Positions 38,812 through 46,799 of a stretch of 64,000 bases of DNA are shown here, in pieces. Under the pieces are notes generated by a model, which worked only from the letters and a program-made list of their open reading frames with translations, did not search any database and was not told the origin of the DNA. This DNA comes from Corynebacterium doosanense CAU 212 = DSM 45436 (GTDB taxonomy: Bacteria; Actinomycetota; Actinomycetes; Mycobacteriales; Mycobacteriaceae), in contig NZ_CP006764.1 in NCBI RefSeq assembly GCF_000767055.1, forward strand, positions 1,798,001 through 1,862,000, in the 5' to 3' direction. Position 1 is the stretch's first letter; each line of letters starts with the position of its first letter. A program made the translations under genes and the position numbers.

Positions 38812-40082
38812 CAGACGAAACTCCTCGACTCTCCGCGGTAGGTGGGCCAGCGGTCGATGATGCGACCGCCGGATACGACGATGACCTCGTCGGCGAACTC
38901 GGTGGGCTCCCCCGCCTTCGCGGCGCGGAACCACACGTGGTCCCCCAGCCGGAGCGAGGCTGCGGCGGCGCCCATCAGCGGGGTCTGCACTTCCCCGGGC
39001 CCCTCGAGCCGGGCCATCGACAACCCCTCGGGCCAGTCGACGACGGGCAGGCGGTCCGTTCCCGGCGGGCCCGAGCCGACCCGGCCGCCGCCGGCCACCG
39101 TCACCGTCCGGCGACCGGGTCGGCGCACCACGGGGAGGACAAACCACTCCGCCGGCTGCGGCCGGAAGCTGGCGTAGTGGTCGAAGAGCGCGGAGCCGAT
39201 GATCCCCGAACCGGCGCCGATCTCAGTGACCGAGTCCTCCGCGGACGTGGTCTCTATCGACCCGGTGCCGCCGCCGTTGATGAACTCGATCTCCGTCGCG
39301 CCGGCATCACGGACCGCCCGGAGGATCTTCGCCCGGCGGGGCGCCAGCTCCCGGACGGAGAGTTTCTTCATCAGTGCCACCGCGCGGGAGGTGTCGGTCG
39401 TGCCGGCGATCTGCCCCTCGTAGGCCATGAGCCCCACGAGTTTCAGGTGCGGGCGGGCCAGGATCTGCTGCGCCATGTGGGCGGCCTGGCGTGGGGCGTG
39501 CACGGGGGAACGCTTCGCGCCGATCCGCAGGGGGCCGAGGCGCAGGCCCGCATCGATGTCGAGGCACACACGCAGGCGGGCGGACGGTCGCACCTGGTCG
39601 TACACGGTGTCAAGAAGCTCGAGATGCTCGGCGGAGTCGACCATGACGGTCACGGCGTCGAGGTATCTCTGCTCCCCCATCCACCGGGCCAGGACGTCCC
39701 GGTGGGCACAGGGATAGGCCACGAGGACGTTGTCGCTGGTGAGTTCGTCGACAAGCCAGAGTGCCTCGCTGAGGTGGAAGCTGAGCACACCCCGGTAGCC
39801 GGGAAGGGCTAGGACCCGCTCCATCAGGGGGCGGATCCGCAGGGACTTACTGGCAAGGCGGACGGGAACGTCGCGGCCCGCTGCCGAGGCCCGCCTGACC
39901 AGGTCCGCCGCGTTGTCCAGGGCGGCGTCGAGGTCCAGCACGGCAAAGGGCGCTTCCAGGTCTGCCACTGCCCGGCGGAGGTCGTCTTTCATAGGTGGCG
40001 ACCCTACCCACCGGGCGAAGGCCTCCGGACAGTTTTCGCCTGTGAAGTACCCGGGGAAGTTTGGCGGGAGAAAGTCTGTCAT
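38811..40082 (-). CDS. Alanine-racemase-fold PLP enzyme (D-threonine aldolase / amino-acid deaminase-like)
   Basis: A 423-residue fold-type III PLP enzyme. The N-terminal barrel carries the PLP lysine in VRLASKSLRIRPLM near residue 85, DIDAGLRLGPLRIGAKRSP, LVGLMAYEGQIAG and FINGGGTGSIE; the C-terminal domain resembles D-serine/D-threonine aldolase proteins. It probably acts on a D-amino or hydroxy-amino acid. Overlaps both neighbours by ATGA. A start at MKDDLRRAV, 30 codons later, is a possible alternative. Confidence 0.8.
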   Translation of the reverse strand: MTDFLPPNFPGYFTGENCPEAFARWVGSPPMKDDLRRAVADLEAPFAVLDLDAALDNAADLVRRASAAGRDVPVRLASKSLRIRPLMERVLALPGYRGVLSFHLSEALWLVDELTSDNVLVAYPCAHRDVLARWMGEQRYLDAVTVMVDSAEHLELLDTVYDQVRPSARLRVCLDIDAGLRLGPLRIGAKRSPVHAPRQAAHMAQQILARPHLKLVGLMAYEGQIAGTTDTSRAVALMKKLSVRELAPRRAKILRAVRDAGATEIEFINGGGTGSIETTSAEDSVTEIGAGSGIIGSALFDHYASFRPQPAEWFVLPVVRRPGRRTVTVAGGGRVGSGPPGTDRLPVVDWPEGLSMARLEGPGEVQTPLMGAAAASLRLGDHVWFRAAKAGEPTEFADEVIVVSGGRIIDRWPTYRGESRSFV

Positions 40083-40636
40083 TCCTCCGCCGGCTCGGGC
40101 GCGAGAAAATCCAGCACCGCGGCCAGCCAGTAACCCAGCGAGGCCAGTGCGGGCGCCGCACCCGCCGCCACCCCGGGAACAAGGGACGGCACGACACGCA
40201 GCTCGTCGCCGAGCTCGAGCTCCGAGGGCTCCGGGACGGGGTGGAGCCGGTCGGCAACGACCTCCCCCACCGCCCAGAAACTGACCGCCGCCAGGAACGC
40301 CACCGCGGCGACCCACAGCAGCATGCCCATCCCGCGTTCCCCTCGGAACCGGAAGTAGGCGAAGAGTGCCCCGCCCAGCCCCAGGAGACCCGTGATGAGG
40401 GCGAAGGTGATGAACGACGTGAACTGGGCGTTGTCCGCGTCGTGCAGCAGCAGCGCGCCGTCCGTGGAGACTTCCGCGCCGAAGGTCGGGCGCAGTGCTC
40501 CCCAGACGGCGCCGGCGACGGAGTACACCACCAGCGAGAGCGCGAGCAGCCCGGCCGCCGAGCCGACGGACCGGTTCACCCGCGGAGTGCGGGGGCGAGA
40601 TTCGGTCAGGTCAGCGCGGGCAACTCGGGTGGACAT
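40079..40636 (-). CDS. DUF2567-like membrane protein
   Basis: A 185-residue protein with four predicted membrane helices (residues 28-48, 75-95, 105-125 and 150-170) and an exported acidic loop between helices 1 and 2. The pattern resembles DUF2567 of mycobacteria and corynebacteria, function unknown. Its stop overlaps the start of the racemase-fold gene, forming a three-gene unit. Confidence 0.65.
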   Translation of the reverse strand: MSTRVARADLTESRPRTPRVNRSVGSAAGLLALSLVVYSVAGAVWGALRPTFGAEVSTDGALLLHDADNAQFTSFITFALITGLLGLGGALFAYFRFRGERGMGMLLWVAAVAFLAAVSFWAVGEVVADRLHPVPEPSELELGDELRVVPSLVPGVAAGAAPALASLGYWLAAVLDFLAPEPAEE

Positions 40637-40675
40637 GGTTGCCCAGGGTAGCCCCCGGCCATGGAAGAGCCCCAG

Positions 40676-41356
40676 CTAGCTGCAGAACTTCCACTCGCCA
40701 CCCTCGTGCTGGAACACCATCGTGCCGGTCGACGGCCCCTCGGCGCTCTGCACGGTCACGGTGGCGGACGCGCGGTCACCGGAGTCGGTGACGGTCTGAT
40801 TCTCGATGGCCGTGACGCGGCTCTCGCTGTAACCCGGGAACTGGTTCATGGGCATGTCCGGGATGCCGTCGAGCGAGTAGGCCTCAATGCCACCCTGGGC
40901 CTCGAGCGTGGCGGCACAGGTGTGGTTGGGCATGTACATCATGAATCCGTGCAGCGAGGGCTGCTGGTAGATCCCGTTGACCAGGTTGGACAGCGCCTCG
41001 GTCTCCTCGGCGCTGGCCGGGCGGCCCTGCACCGGATCCGGCTGGGCGACCTCGATGTCCCCGTTCTCGAAGGGGTTCTCCAGCACCGGAGCAGCGCCGC
41101 CGTCGGCGGCACTGCCGCTCGGCTGGTCGGCCGCCGCAGAGGGGGTCTCGCCCTCGGCGGACTCGCTGGCGGAGGTACTGGCCGAGGTGGTCGACGACGT
41201 CTGGGTGGTGCTGGCTGCCGTCGCCTGGGAGGTCACGGTGCTGGCGGAGGCTGCCTGCTCCTCGACGTCATCACCGGAGCCACAGGCGACCAGAACCAAC
41301 GGCGTGGCGATGACGGCCGCAACAGCGAACTTCGACAAATTAAGGGAAACGGGCAC
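40676..41356 (-). CDS. Secreted lipoprotein with Ser/Thr-rich linker
   Basis: A 226-residue lipoprotein. Signal peptide residues 1-25 end in the lipobox LVAC, so the cysteine becomes lipidated by Lgt and LspA. Residues 30-85 are a Ser/Thr/Ala-rich, likely glycosylated linker. The C-terminal domain (ALSNLVNGIYQQPSLHGFMMYM, later TMVFQHEGGEWKFCS) has two cysteines that could pair and looks like a small SnoaL/NTF2-like fold. Function unknown. GTG start. Confidence 0.75.
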   Translation of the reverse strand: MPVSLNLSKFAVAAVIATPLVLVACGSGDDVEEQAASASTVTSQATAASTTQTSSTTSASTSASESAEGETPSAAADQPSGSAADGGAAPVLENPFENGDIEVAQPDPVQGRPASAEETEALSNLVNGIYQQPSLHGFMMYMPNHTCAATLEAQGGIEAYSLDGIPDMPMNQFPGYSESRVTAIENQTVTDSGDRASATVTVQSAEGPSTGTMVFQHEGGEWKFCS

Positions 41357-41514
41357 GGGTACTCCTGTGAAATATTCGGCTAATAGTCAGTCGGTCATCC
41401 GGAAGGGAGATCCAAAAACCTCGCCCTAACGTAGCAACCGCACTTAGGCAGGCAGTCCTGACCGTCGCACAGTTTCCTGTGAAGAACCCGCCCGGGCACC
41501 GTGAATGATCAGAC

Positions 41515-41530
41515 ATGGACCAACGTCCAT
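41515..41530. promoter_or_regulatory. TetR-type operator
   Basis: ATGGACCAACGTCCAT is a perfect 6-4-6 inverted repeat 26 bp upstream of the TetR-family start, a typical autoregulatory position. Its presence also argues against the upstream ATG, which lies within the repeat, as translation start. Confidence 0.65.
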
Positions 41531-41556
41531 TATCCGGCCCCTACCAGGCCCCTACT

Positions 41557-42126
41557 ATGGCTCTGGTGAACCTCACCCGAAACCTCATCGTCGAATCGGC
41601 CATGGAGATTCTCCGCTCCTTCGGCCTGGGCGACATGACCATGCGACGGGTCGCCACCCACCTCGGCGTGGCCCCGGGCGCACTGTACTGGCACATCGCC
41701 AACAAACAGGAGCTGGTCAGCGCCATCGCCGAGCGGATTCTCCAGCCCATGCTCACCTCCCCCGGCGCCGGCTCCCCCGACCCGGCCGCCTACTGCGGGC
41801 AGCTGCGCGAGGTACTGCTCTCCCACCGCGACGGGGCGGAGATCGTCGCCAGCGCCCTCGCCCAGCCGGACTCTCCCCTGCGCGGCGCGCTGGAAGACCG
41901 GTTGAGCGAGGAGCTCACGGAGTTGTCCGGGGATTCCCGCGTGGCGACGACCGGTGCCAGCGCCATCGTTCATCTCCTACTCGGTGCGTGTGTCCAGGAA
42001 CAGAGTCGCCGACAGTTCGCTGAGATGACGGGGGCGGTGGAGGCGCCGTCGACAAGCGTCGCCCGGGAGGAGATCGATGAGCAGGTTGCGTTGCTGCTCA
42101 CAGGTATCACCAGAACGAGGCCTTGA
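41557..42126 (+). CDS. TetR/AcrR-family transcriptional regulator
   Basis: A 189-residue regulator. The helix-turn-helix is residues 5-50 (IVESAMEILRSFGLGDMTMRRVATHL, then PGALYWHIANKQELVSAI). The rest is a helical ligand-binding domain related to TetR_C. ATG 41557 is used instead of 41515 because a palindromic operator occupies the upstream start. It lies 48 bp before glgX on the same strand, so it may control glgX, itself, or the divergent lipoprotein gene. Confidence 0.88.
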   Translation: MALVNLTRNLIVESAMEILRSFGLGDMTMRRVATHLGVAPGALYWHIANKQELVSAIAERILQPMLTSPGAGSPDPAAYCGQLREVLLSHRDGAEIVASALAQPDSPLRGALEDRLSEELTELSGDSRVATTGASAIVHLLLGACVQEQSRRQFAEMTGAVEAPSTSVAREEIDEQVALLLTGITRTRP

Positions 42127-42174
42127 TCTTTCCCGTGTAACGATCACGGGGGTCACCGGATAGACTCGCTTTTC

Positions 42175-44520
42175 ATGAGCTCAGACAACCCCCAAGAACA
42201 ACAAGTGTGGCCTGGTTCCGCCTACCCGCTTGGCTCCACCTACGACGGCGCCGGAACCAACTTCGCCCTCTTCTCCGATGTCGCCGACCGGGTCGAACTG
42301 TGCTTGATTGACAATGACGGCAGCGAGCAGCGCGTCGAGATCACCGAGGTCGACGCCCACGTCTGGCACTGCTACCTCCCCTCCGTCTCCCCCGGACAGC
42401 GCTACGGCTACCGCATCCACGGCCCGTACGATCCGTTCAACGGGCTGCGCTGCGACCCGAGCAAACTCCTCGTCGACCCGTACGCCCGCGCGTTCGACGG
42501 CGAATTTGACGGTGACCCGTCCCTCTTCTCCTACGACATCTTCGCCGAGGAGCCGGGCACCGGACGCAACGAGAGCGACAGCCTCGGCCACACCATGACG
42601 TCCGTGGTCATCAACCCCTTCTTCGACTGGGCCAACGACCGCGCGCCGAAGATCCCCTACAACGAGTCGGTCATCTACGAGACCCACCTCAAGGGCATGA
42701 CCATGGCGCACCCGGACGTCCCGGAGACGCTGCGCGGCACCTACGCCGGCATGGCACACCCGGCCGTCATCGACTACCTCAAGGACCTGGGCGTCACGGC
42801 CATCGAGCTCATGCCCGTCCACCAGTTCCTGCAGGACGACCGCCTGCGTGACCTCGGGCTGCGCAACTACTGGGGTTACAACACCTTCGGGTTCTTCGCC
42901 CCGCAGAGCGACTACGCCGTCACCGCCAACCCGGGTGACGCCGTCGCCGAGTTCAAGGGCATGGTGCGCGCGTACCACGAGGCCGGGATGGAGGTGATTC
43001 TCGACGTCGTCTACAACCACACCGCCGAGGGCAACCACCTGGGCCCGACCATCGCGTTCCGCGGCATCGACAACGCGGCCTACTACCGGCTGGTCGACGG
43101 CGACCCGTTCCACTACATGGACTACACGGGCACGGGTAACTCCCTCAACGTGCGCCACCCGCACTCCCTGCAGCTGATCCTCGACTCCCTGCGTTACTGG
43201 GTCACCGAGATGCACGTCGACGGCTTCCGCTTCGACCTCGCCACCACCCTGGCGCGTGAGTTCAACGACGTGGACCGCCTGGCCACCTTCTTCGACCTGG
43301 TCCAGCAGGACCCGGTGGTCTCCCAGGTCAAGCTCATCGCCGAGCCCTGGGACGTCGGCGAGAACGGCTACCAGGTGGGTAACTTCCCGCCGATCTGGAC
43401 GGAGTGGAACGGCAAGTACCGCGACACCGTGCGCGACTTCTGGCGTGGCGAGCCGGCCACCCTCGGCGAATTCGCCTCCCGGATCACCGGCTCCTCAGAC
43501 CTCTACGCCAACAACGACCGTCGCCCCACTGCGTCGATCAACTTCATCACGGCGCACGACGGCTTCACCCTCAGCGACCTGGTGAGCTACAACGAGAAAC
43601 ACAACATGGCCAACGGCGAGGACAACCGCGACGGCGAGTCCCACAACCGCTCGTGGAACCACGGCGTCGAGGGCCCGACCGACGACCCGGAGATCCTCCA
43701 GTTGCGCGGCCGACAGCGCCGCAACTTCCTCACCACCCTTCTGCTGTCCCTGGGCACGCCCATGATCAGCCACGGTGACGAGATCGCGCGGACCCAGAAC
43801 GGCAACAACAACGTCTACTGCCAGGACAACGAGCTCGCCTGGATGGACTGGAAGCAGCTGGAGGAGAACCGGGAGCTGCACGACTTCACCAAACGGCTCA
43901 TCGCCATCCGCAAGCGCCACCCCGTGTTCCGCCGCCGTCGTTTCCTCTCCGGCGGCCCGCTGGGCTCGGACGTGCGCGAGCGCGACATCGCCTGGCTGGT
44001 GCCCTCCGGCGAGCTGATGACCCAGGACGACTGGGACTTCGACTTCGGCAAGGCGCTGATGGTCTACCTCAACGGCAACGCCATCTCCGAGCCGGACGTG
44101 CGCGGTGAGGCGATCGTCGACGATTCCTTCATCCTCATGTTCAACGCCCACCACGAGCCGATCGAGTTTACCCTACCGCCGCAGAACCTGGGCGCGAAGT
44201 GGCAGCTGATCGTGGACACCACCGAGGCCTGCGGCCACCCGCTGGACTCCGAGGTTCTCGCGGCCAACGGCACACTCACCGTCCCCGCGCGAGCGACCAT
44301 GGTGCTCAAGCAGCTGGAGCGACCGATCTACGACGACGAGGCCGACAACGCCGAGGGCCGCGACCGCTCCGTGGTGTCCAACACCGACGATCCCGCGGAC
44401 ATCCTGGAGTCGCGCACCATCGCGGTGCCCACGGAGTCCCGTCCGGCCGCCGAGGTCGAACGACCGGTGACGCTCACCCCCGGGGTCGGCCACCAGCTCG
44501 ACCAGGACGCCGCCGAATAG
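42175..44520 (+). CDS. glgX: Glycogen debranching enzyme GlgX/TreX
   Basis: Hydrolyses alpha-1,6 branches of glycogen limit dextrins. The 781-residue product has an N-terminal CBM48 domain (PLGSTYDGAGTNFALFSDVADRVELCL) and a GH13_11 catalytic barrel: VYNHTAEGN, DGFRFDLATTL with the nucleophile Asp near residue 355, LIAEPWDVGENGY with the acid/base Glu, and FITAHDGFTLSDL with the third acid. The last 60 residues are a divergent acidic tail. Supplies linear maltodextrins to TreY/TreZ and GlgP. Confidence 0.95.
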   Translation: MSSDNPQEQQVWPGSAYPLGSTYDGAGTNFALFSDVADRVELCLIDNDGSEQRVEITEVDAHVWHCYLPSVSPGQRYGYRIHGPYDPFNGLRCDPSKLLVDPYARAFDGEFDGDPSLFSYDIFAEEPGTGRNESDSLGHTMTSVVINPFFDWANDRAPKIPYNESVIYETHLKGMTMAHPDVPETLRGTYAGMAHPAVIDYLKDLGVTAIELMPVHQFLQDDRLRDLGLRNYWGYNTFGFFAPQSDYAVTANPGDAVAEFKGMVRAYHEAGMEVILDVVYNHTAEGNHLGPTIAFRGIDNAAYYRLVDGDPFHYMDYTGTGNSLNVRHPHSLQLILDSLRYWVTEMHVDGFRFDLATTLAREFNDVDRLATFFDLVQQDPVVSQVKLIAEPWDVGENGYQVGNFPPIWTEWNGKYRDTVRDFWRGEPATLGEFASRITGSSDLYANNDRRPTASINFITAHDGFTLSDLVSYNEKHNMANGEDNRDGESHNRSWNHGVEGPTDDPEILQLRGRQRRNFLTTLLLSLGTPMISHGDEIARTQNGNNNVYCQDNELAWMDWKQLEENRELHDFTKRLIAIRKRHPVFRRRRFLSGGPLGSDVRERDIAWLVPSGELMTQDDWDFDFGKALMVYLNGNAISEPDVRGEAIVDDSFILMFNAHHEPIEFTLPPQNLGAKWQLIVDTTEACGHPLDSEVLAANGTLTVPARATMVLKQLERPIYDDEADNAEGRDRSVVSNTDDPADILESRTIAVPTESRPAAEVERPVTLTPGVGHQLDQDAAE

Positions 44521-44557
44521 CCCACTCACCGCCATCTAACAGGGAAAGGCCCGCCTC

Positions 44558-46006
44558 GTGATCAGCGCCCATGGAAGCACCGTCACCGTGACCACGTCCT
44601 CGGTCACCGTCCACCGCACGGCGCTGCTCGCCGCCCTCCTCGGCGAGGACATCGCCGGCGAGGACGCCGCGGCGGGCTCCACCGTGGAGATCCCGCTCTC
44701 GGAGATCACCGGCACCGAGCTGCAGGAACCCACCGCTGTCGACGTGGGCTGGGTGGAGCTGACGGGCGCGAACGAGCGCATCGTCTTCTCCCCCAACCAG
44801 CAGGACAACGCCCGGGCGTTCCTCGCGGATCTCGAGGCCGCGCAGCGCGGCGAGGATCCCTCCGCCGGCGGCGTCGCCGGCCTCGACTTCGTGGCCCTGG
44901 CCGTCTCCACGGCCAACGGGCGGTACGGATCGGTGTGCCAGGTGTCCGCCGCGCGATTCACCGACGGCGAACTTCACGACGACAAGACCTGGCTCTGCCG
45001 CCCGCCCGAGGGTCTGGACAACTTCGAGGACACCTCCCTCGCCGCCCACGGGATCACAGCCGAGGACGTCTCCGATAGCCCCCGCTTCGGTGAGATCCTT
45101 GGCGACGTGCTCGAGTTCGTCGGCTCCGATCCGCTGCTGGCCTACAACGCCCAGTTCGTGGCCACCGCGCTGCGTGACGCCGCAGCTGCCTCGGCCGGCA
45201 CGGCCGCGCCGGAGGCGCTCTTCGGCTGCACCCTCGCCCTGGCCCGCCACAGCGACCTCGACCTGCCCGACCACCGCCTGCCCACCATCGCCGAGGGCCT
45301 CGGCGTGGAGGTTCCCTCGCCTGACAACGCCCCCTCCCACGCCCGCGCCGCCGGGGCCGTCACCGTCGCGCTGGCCCAGCGCGCCGGTCGCCCGGGCTCG
45401 CTCATGGAGCTGTTCCACGCCACGGGCCTCACCCTCGGCGAGATCGCCGACGGCAAGGTCGTCTCGGTGCTCAAGGACCGCTCCGGGGCCGGTCGGAGCC
45501 TGCAGGCCAGAGGCGTCACCTCACCCGCGCCGCAGGCCGCGATGCGGGGCGAGGAGGACAAGGCCACGGGCGCGGGGACCGACTTCCGCGCACCCGCCGG
45601 TGCGGGCTCCTCTGCCACGGAGACTGGGGCTGGGGCAGACGACGGTACCGAGCAGGGCAAACGCGGCCCGGCGCCGTGGCAGGCCGTGGCCACCCCGGAC
45701 GAGATTCCGGAACCCAGCGCGGCGGCCTCGCCCGACGATCCCCTCAACGGGCAAAACGTCACCCTCACCGGCGACTTCGAGCCCTACGACAAGGGCATGC
45801 TGTGGTCGGCGATCGCCGAGCACGGCGGCCAGGTGGCCAAGAACGTCACCAAGAAGTCCACCATCCTGGTCACGGGTGCCTGGGCGAGCAAGACCTCGAA
45901 GGAGAAACGTGCCGAGGAGCTGAACGAGAAGGGCCAGGACATCCAGATCTGGTCCGCCGACCAGCTCTACGAGGCGCTGGGACTCGACGAGCAGCCTCCT
46001 TTCTAG
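44558..46006 (+). CDS. PH-like / inactive DEDD-exonuclease-fold / BRCT protein
   Basis: A 482-residue three-part protein. Residues 1-95 resemble a PH-like domain (IPLSEITGTELQEP, IVFSPNQQDNARAFL). Residues 105-275 follow the DnaQ/epsilon exonuclease fold, but each catalytic acid is missing: DxE is replaced in FVALAVSTAN, the motif II Asp is Val (AYNAQFVATAL) and the late Asp is absent (SHARAAGAV). A linker rich in Gly, Ala and Pro leads to a C-terminal BRCT domain from about 395 (LNGQNVTLTGDFEPYDKGM, then KNVTKKSTILVTG). It probably binds DNA or DNA-repair partners without nuclease activity. Confidence 0.8.
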   Translation: MISAHGSTVTVTTSSVTVHRTALLAALLGEDIAGEDAAAGSTVEIPLSEITGTELQEPTAVDVGWVELTGANERIVFSPNQQDNARAFLADLEAAQRGEDPSAGGVAGLDFVALAVSTANGRYGSVCQVSAARFTDGELHDDKTWLCRPPEGLDNFEDTSLAAHGITAEDVSDSPRFGEILGDVLEFVGSDPLLAYNAQFVATALRDAAAASAGTAAPEALFGCTLALARHSDLDLPDHRLPTIAEGLGVEVPSPDNAPSHARAAGAVTVALAQRAGRPGSLMELFHATGLTLGEIADGKVVSVLKDRSGAGRSLQARGVTSPAPQAAMRGEEDKATGAGTDFRAPAGAGSSATETGAGADDGTEQGKRGPAPWQAVATPDEIPEPSAAASPDDPLNGQNVTLTGDFEPYDKGMLWSAIAEHGGQVAKNVTKKSTILVTGAWASKTSKEKRAEELNEKGQDIQIWSADQLYEALGLDEQPPF

Positions 46007-46113
46007 GAGGGAACCCCGGCCGGGTTCGGGCAGTCAAAGAAAGTAACCCCGGCGCGAAAGCCGCCGCGGCAACGCTTGGACACCGCCCGCACCACGACCC
46101 CGGAGGTCTCGCC

Positions 46114-46719
46114 GTGACCGCTCCCCTGATTCACCGACCGTCCTGCCCGCAACCCACCGCCCAGTGGCCCACCGGAGTCCTGGTTCCGCAGCTGCGCTCC
46201 ACGGACGGCGCGCCCTCCCCGGCAGCCGCCATAGCTCTCTCCCGCAGGCACGATGCCGTTCTCTCCCTCAACGGCCGGATTCAGACTCCCGCCGACCTCG
46301 GGCGCGCCGGACTGAGCATCCGCGCCGCGTGGGACCAGTCGGCCACCAACCTGCTGCTTCTGGCCCGGGCACAACCCGGAATGCGGTTCTGGCTCCGCGC
46401 GCTTCCCGCCGCCCCCGGGCAGCGCCCCTGGAACGAGCTCGCCGTCGACGGCGCCGCGGCCACCAGCTGGCTGGCACATCCCCGAACCTTCACCGTGCTC
46501 AACGAGTATCTGACCACGCGTTTTGCCGCCACCCCGATCTACTCCTTCGACGAGGACACCTCGTGGACGATCCGCGTCCGGGGCGAGGACCCCTCCTCGT
46601 GGGCCGGTCCCTCCCGCGGGTCCGAGCTCATCTACCGGGCCGGCTTCCCCGTCCCGCTCAGCGGCCTGCGCGAGACCGTGCTCTCACCCCAGTCGGCCCC
46701 ACTGCTTCTGGCGGCCTGA
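46114..46719 (+). CDS. Conserved hypothetical protein, 201 residues
   Basis: Starts at GTG preceded by GGAGG. It has no signal peptide or membrane segment. Recognisable stretches are AAAIALSRRHDAVLSLNGRIQTP and LAHPRTFTVLNEYLTTRFAATP. The family is not known to me; a similar frame precedes treY in the same strand, 80 bp before its start. The 107-bp gap after the BRCT gene contains no clear terminator. Confidence 0.6.
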   Translation: MTAPLIHRPSCPQPTAQWPTGVLVPQLRSTDGAPSPAAAIALSRRHDAVLSLNGRIQTPADLGRAGLSIRAAWDQSATNLLLLARAQPGMRFWLRALPAAPGQRPWNELAVDGAAATSWLAHPRTFTVLNEYLTTRFAATPIYSFDEDTSWTIRVRGEDPSSWAGPSRGSELIYRAGFPVPLSGLRETVLSPQSAPLLLAA

Positions 46720-46799
46720 CCCGGGCCGGCGCACTTTTCTTTATGCTGGGTGAGGCAAATTCGCACGTCGAGAAGTTTTATGAGGAGCCCCGAAGCCGC

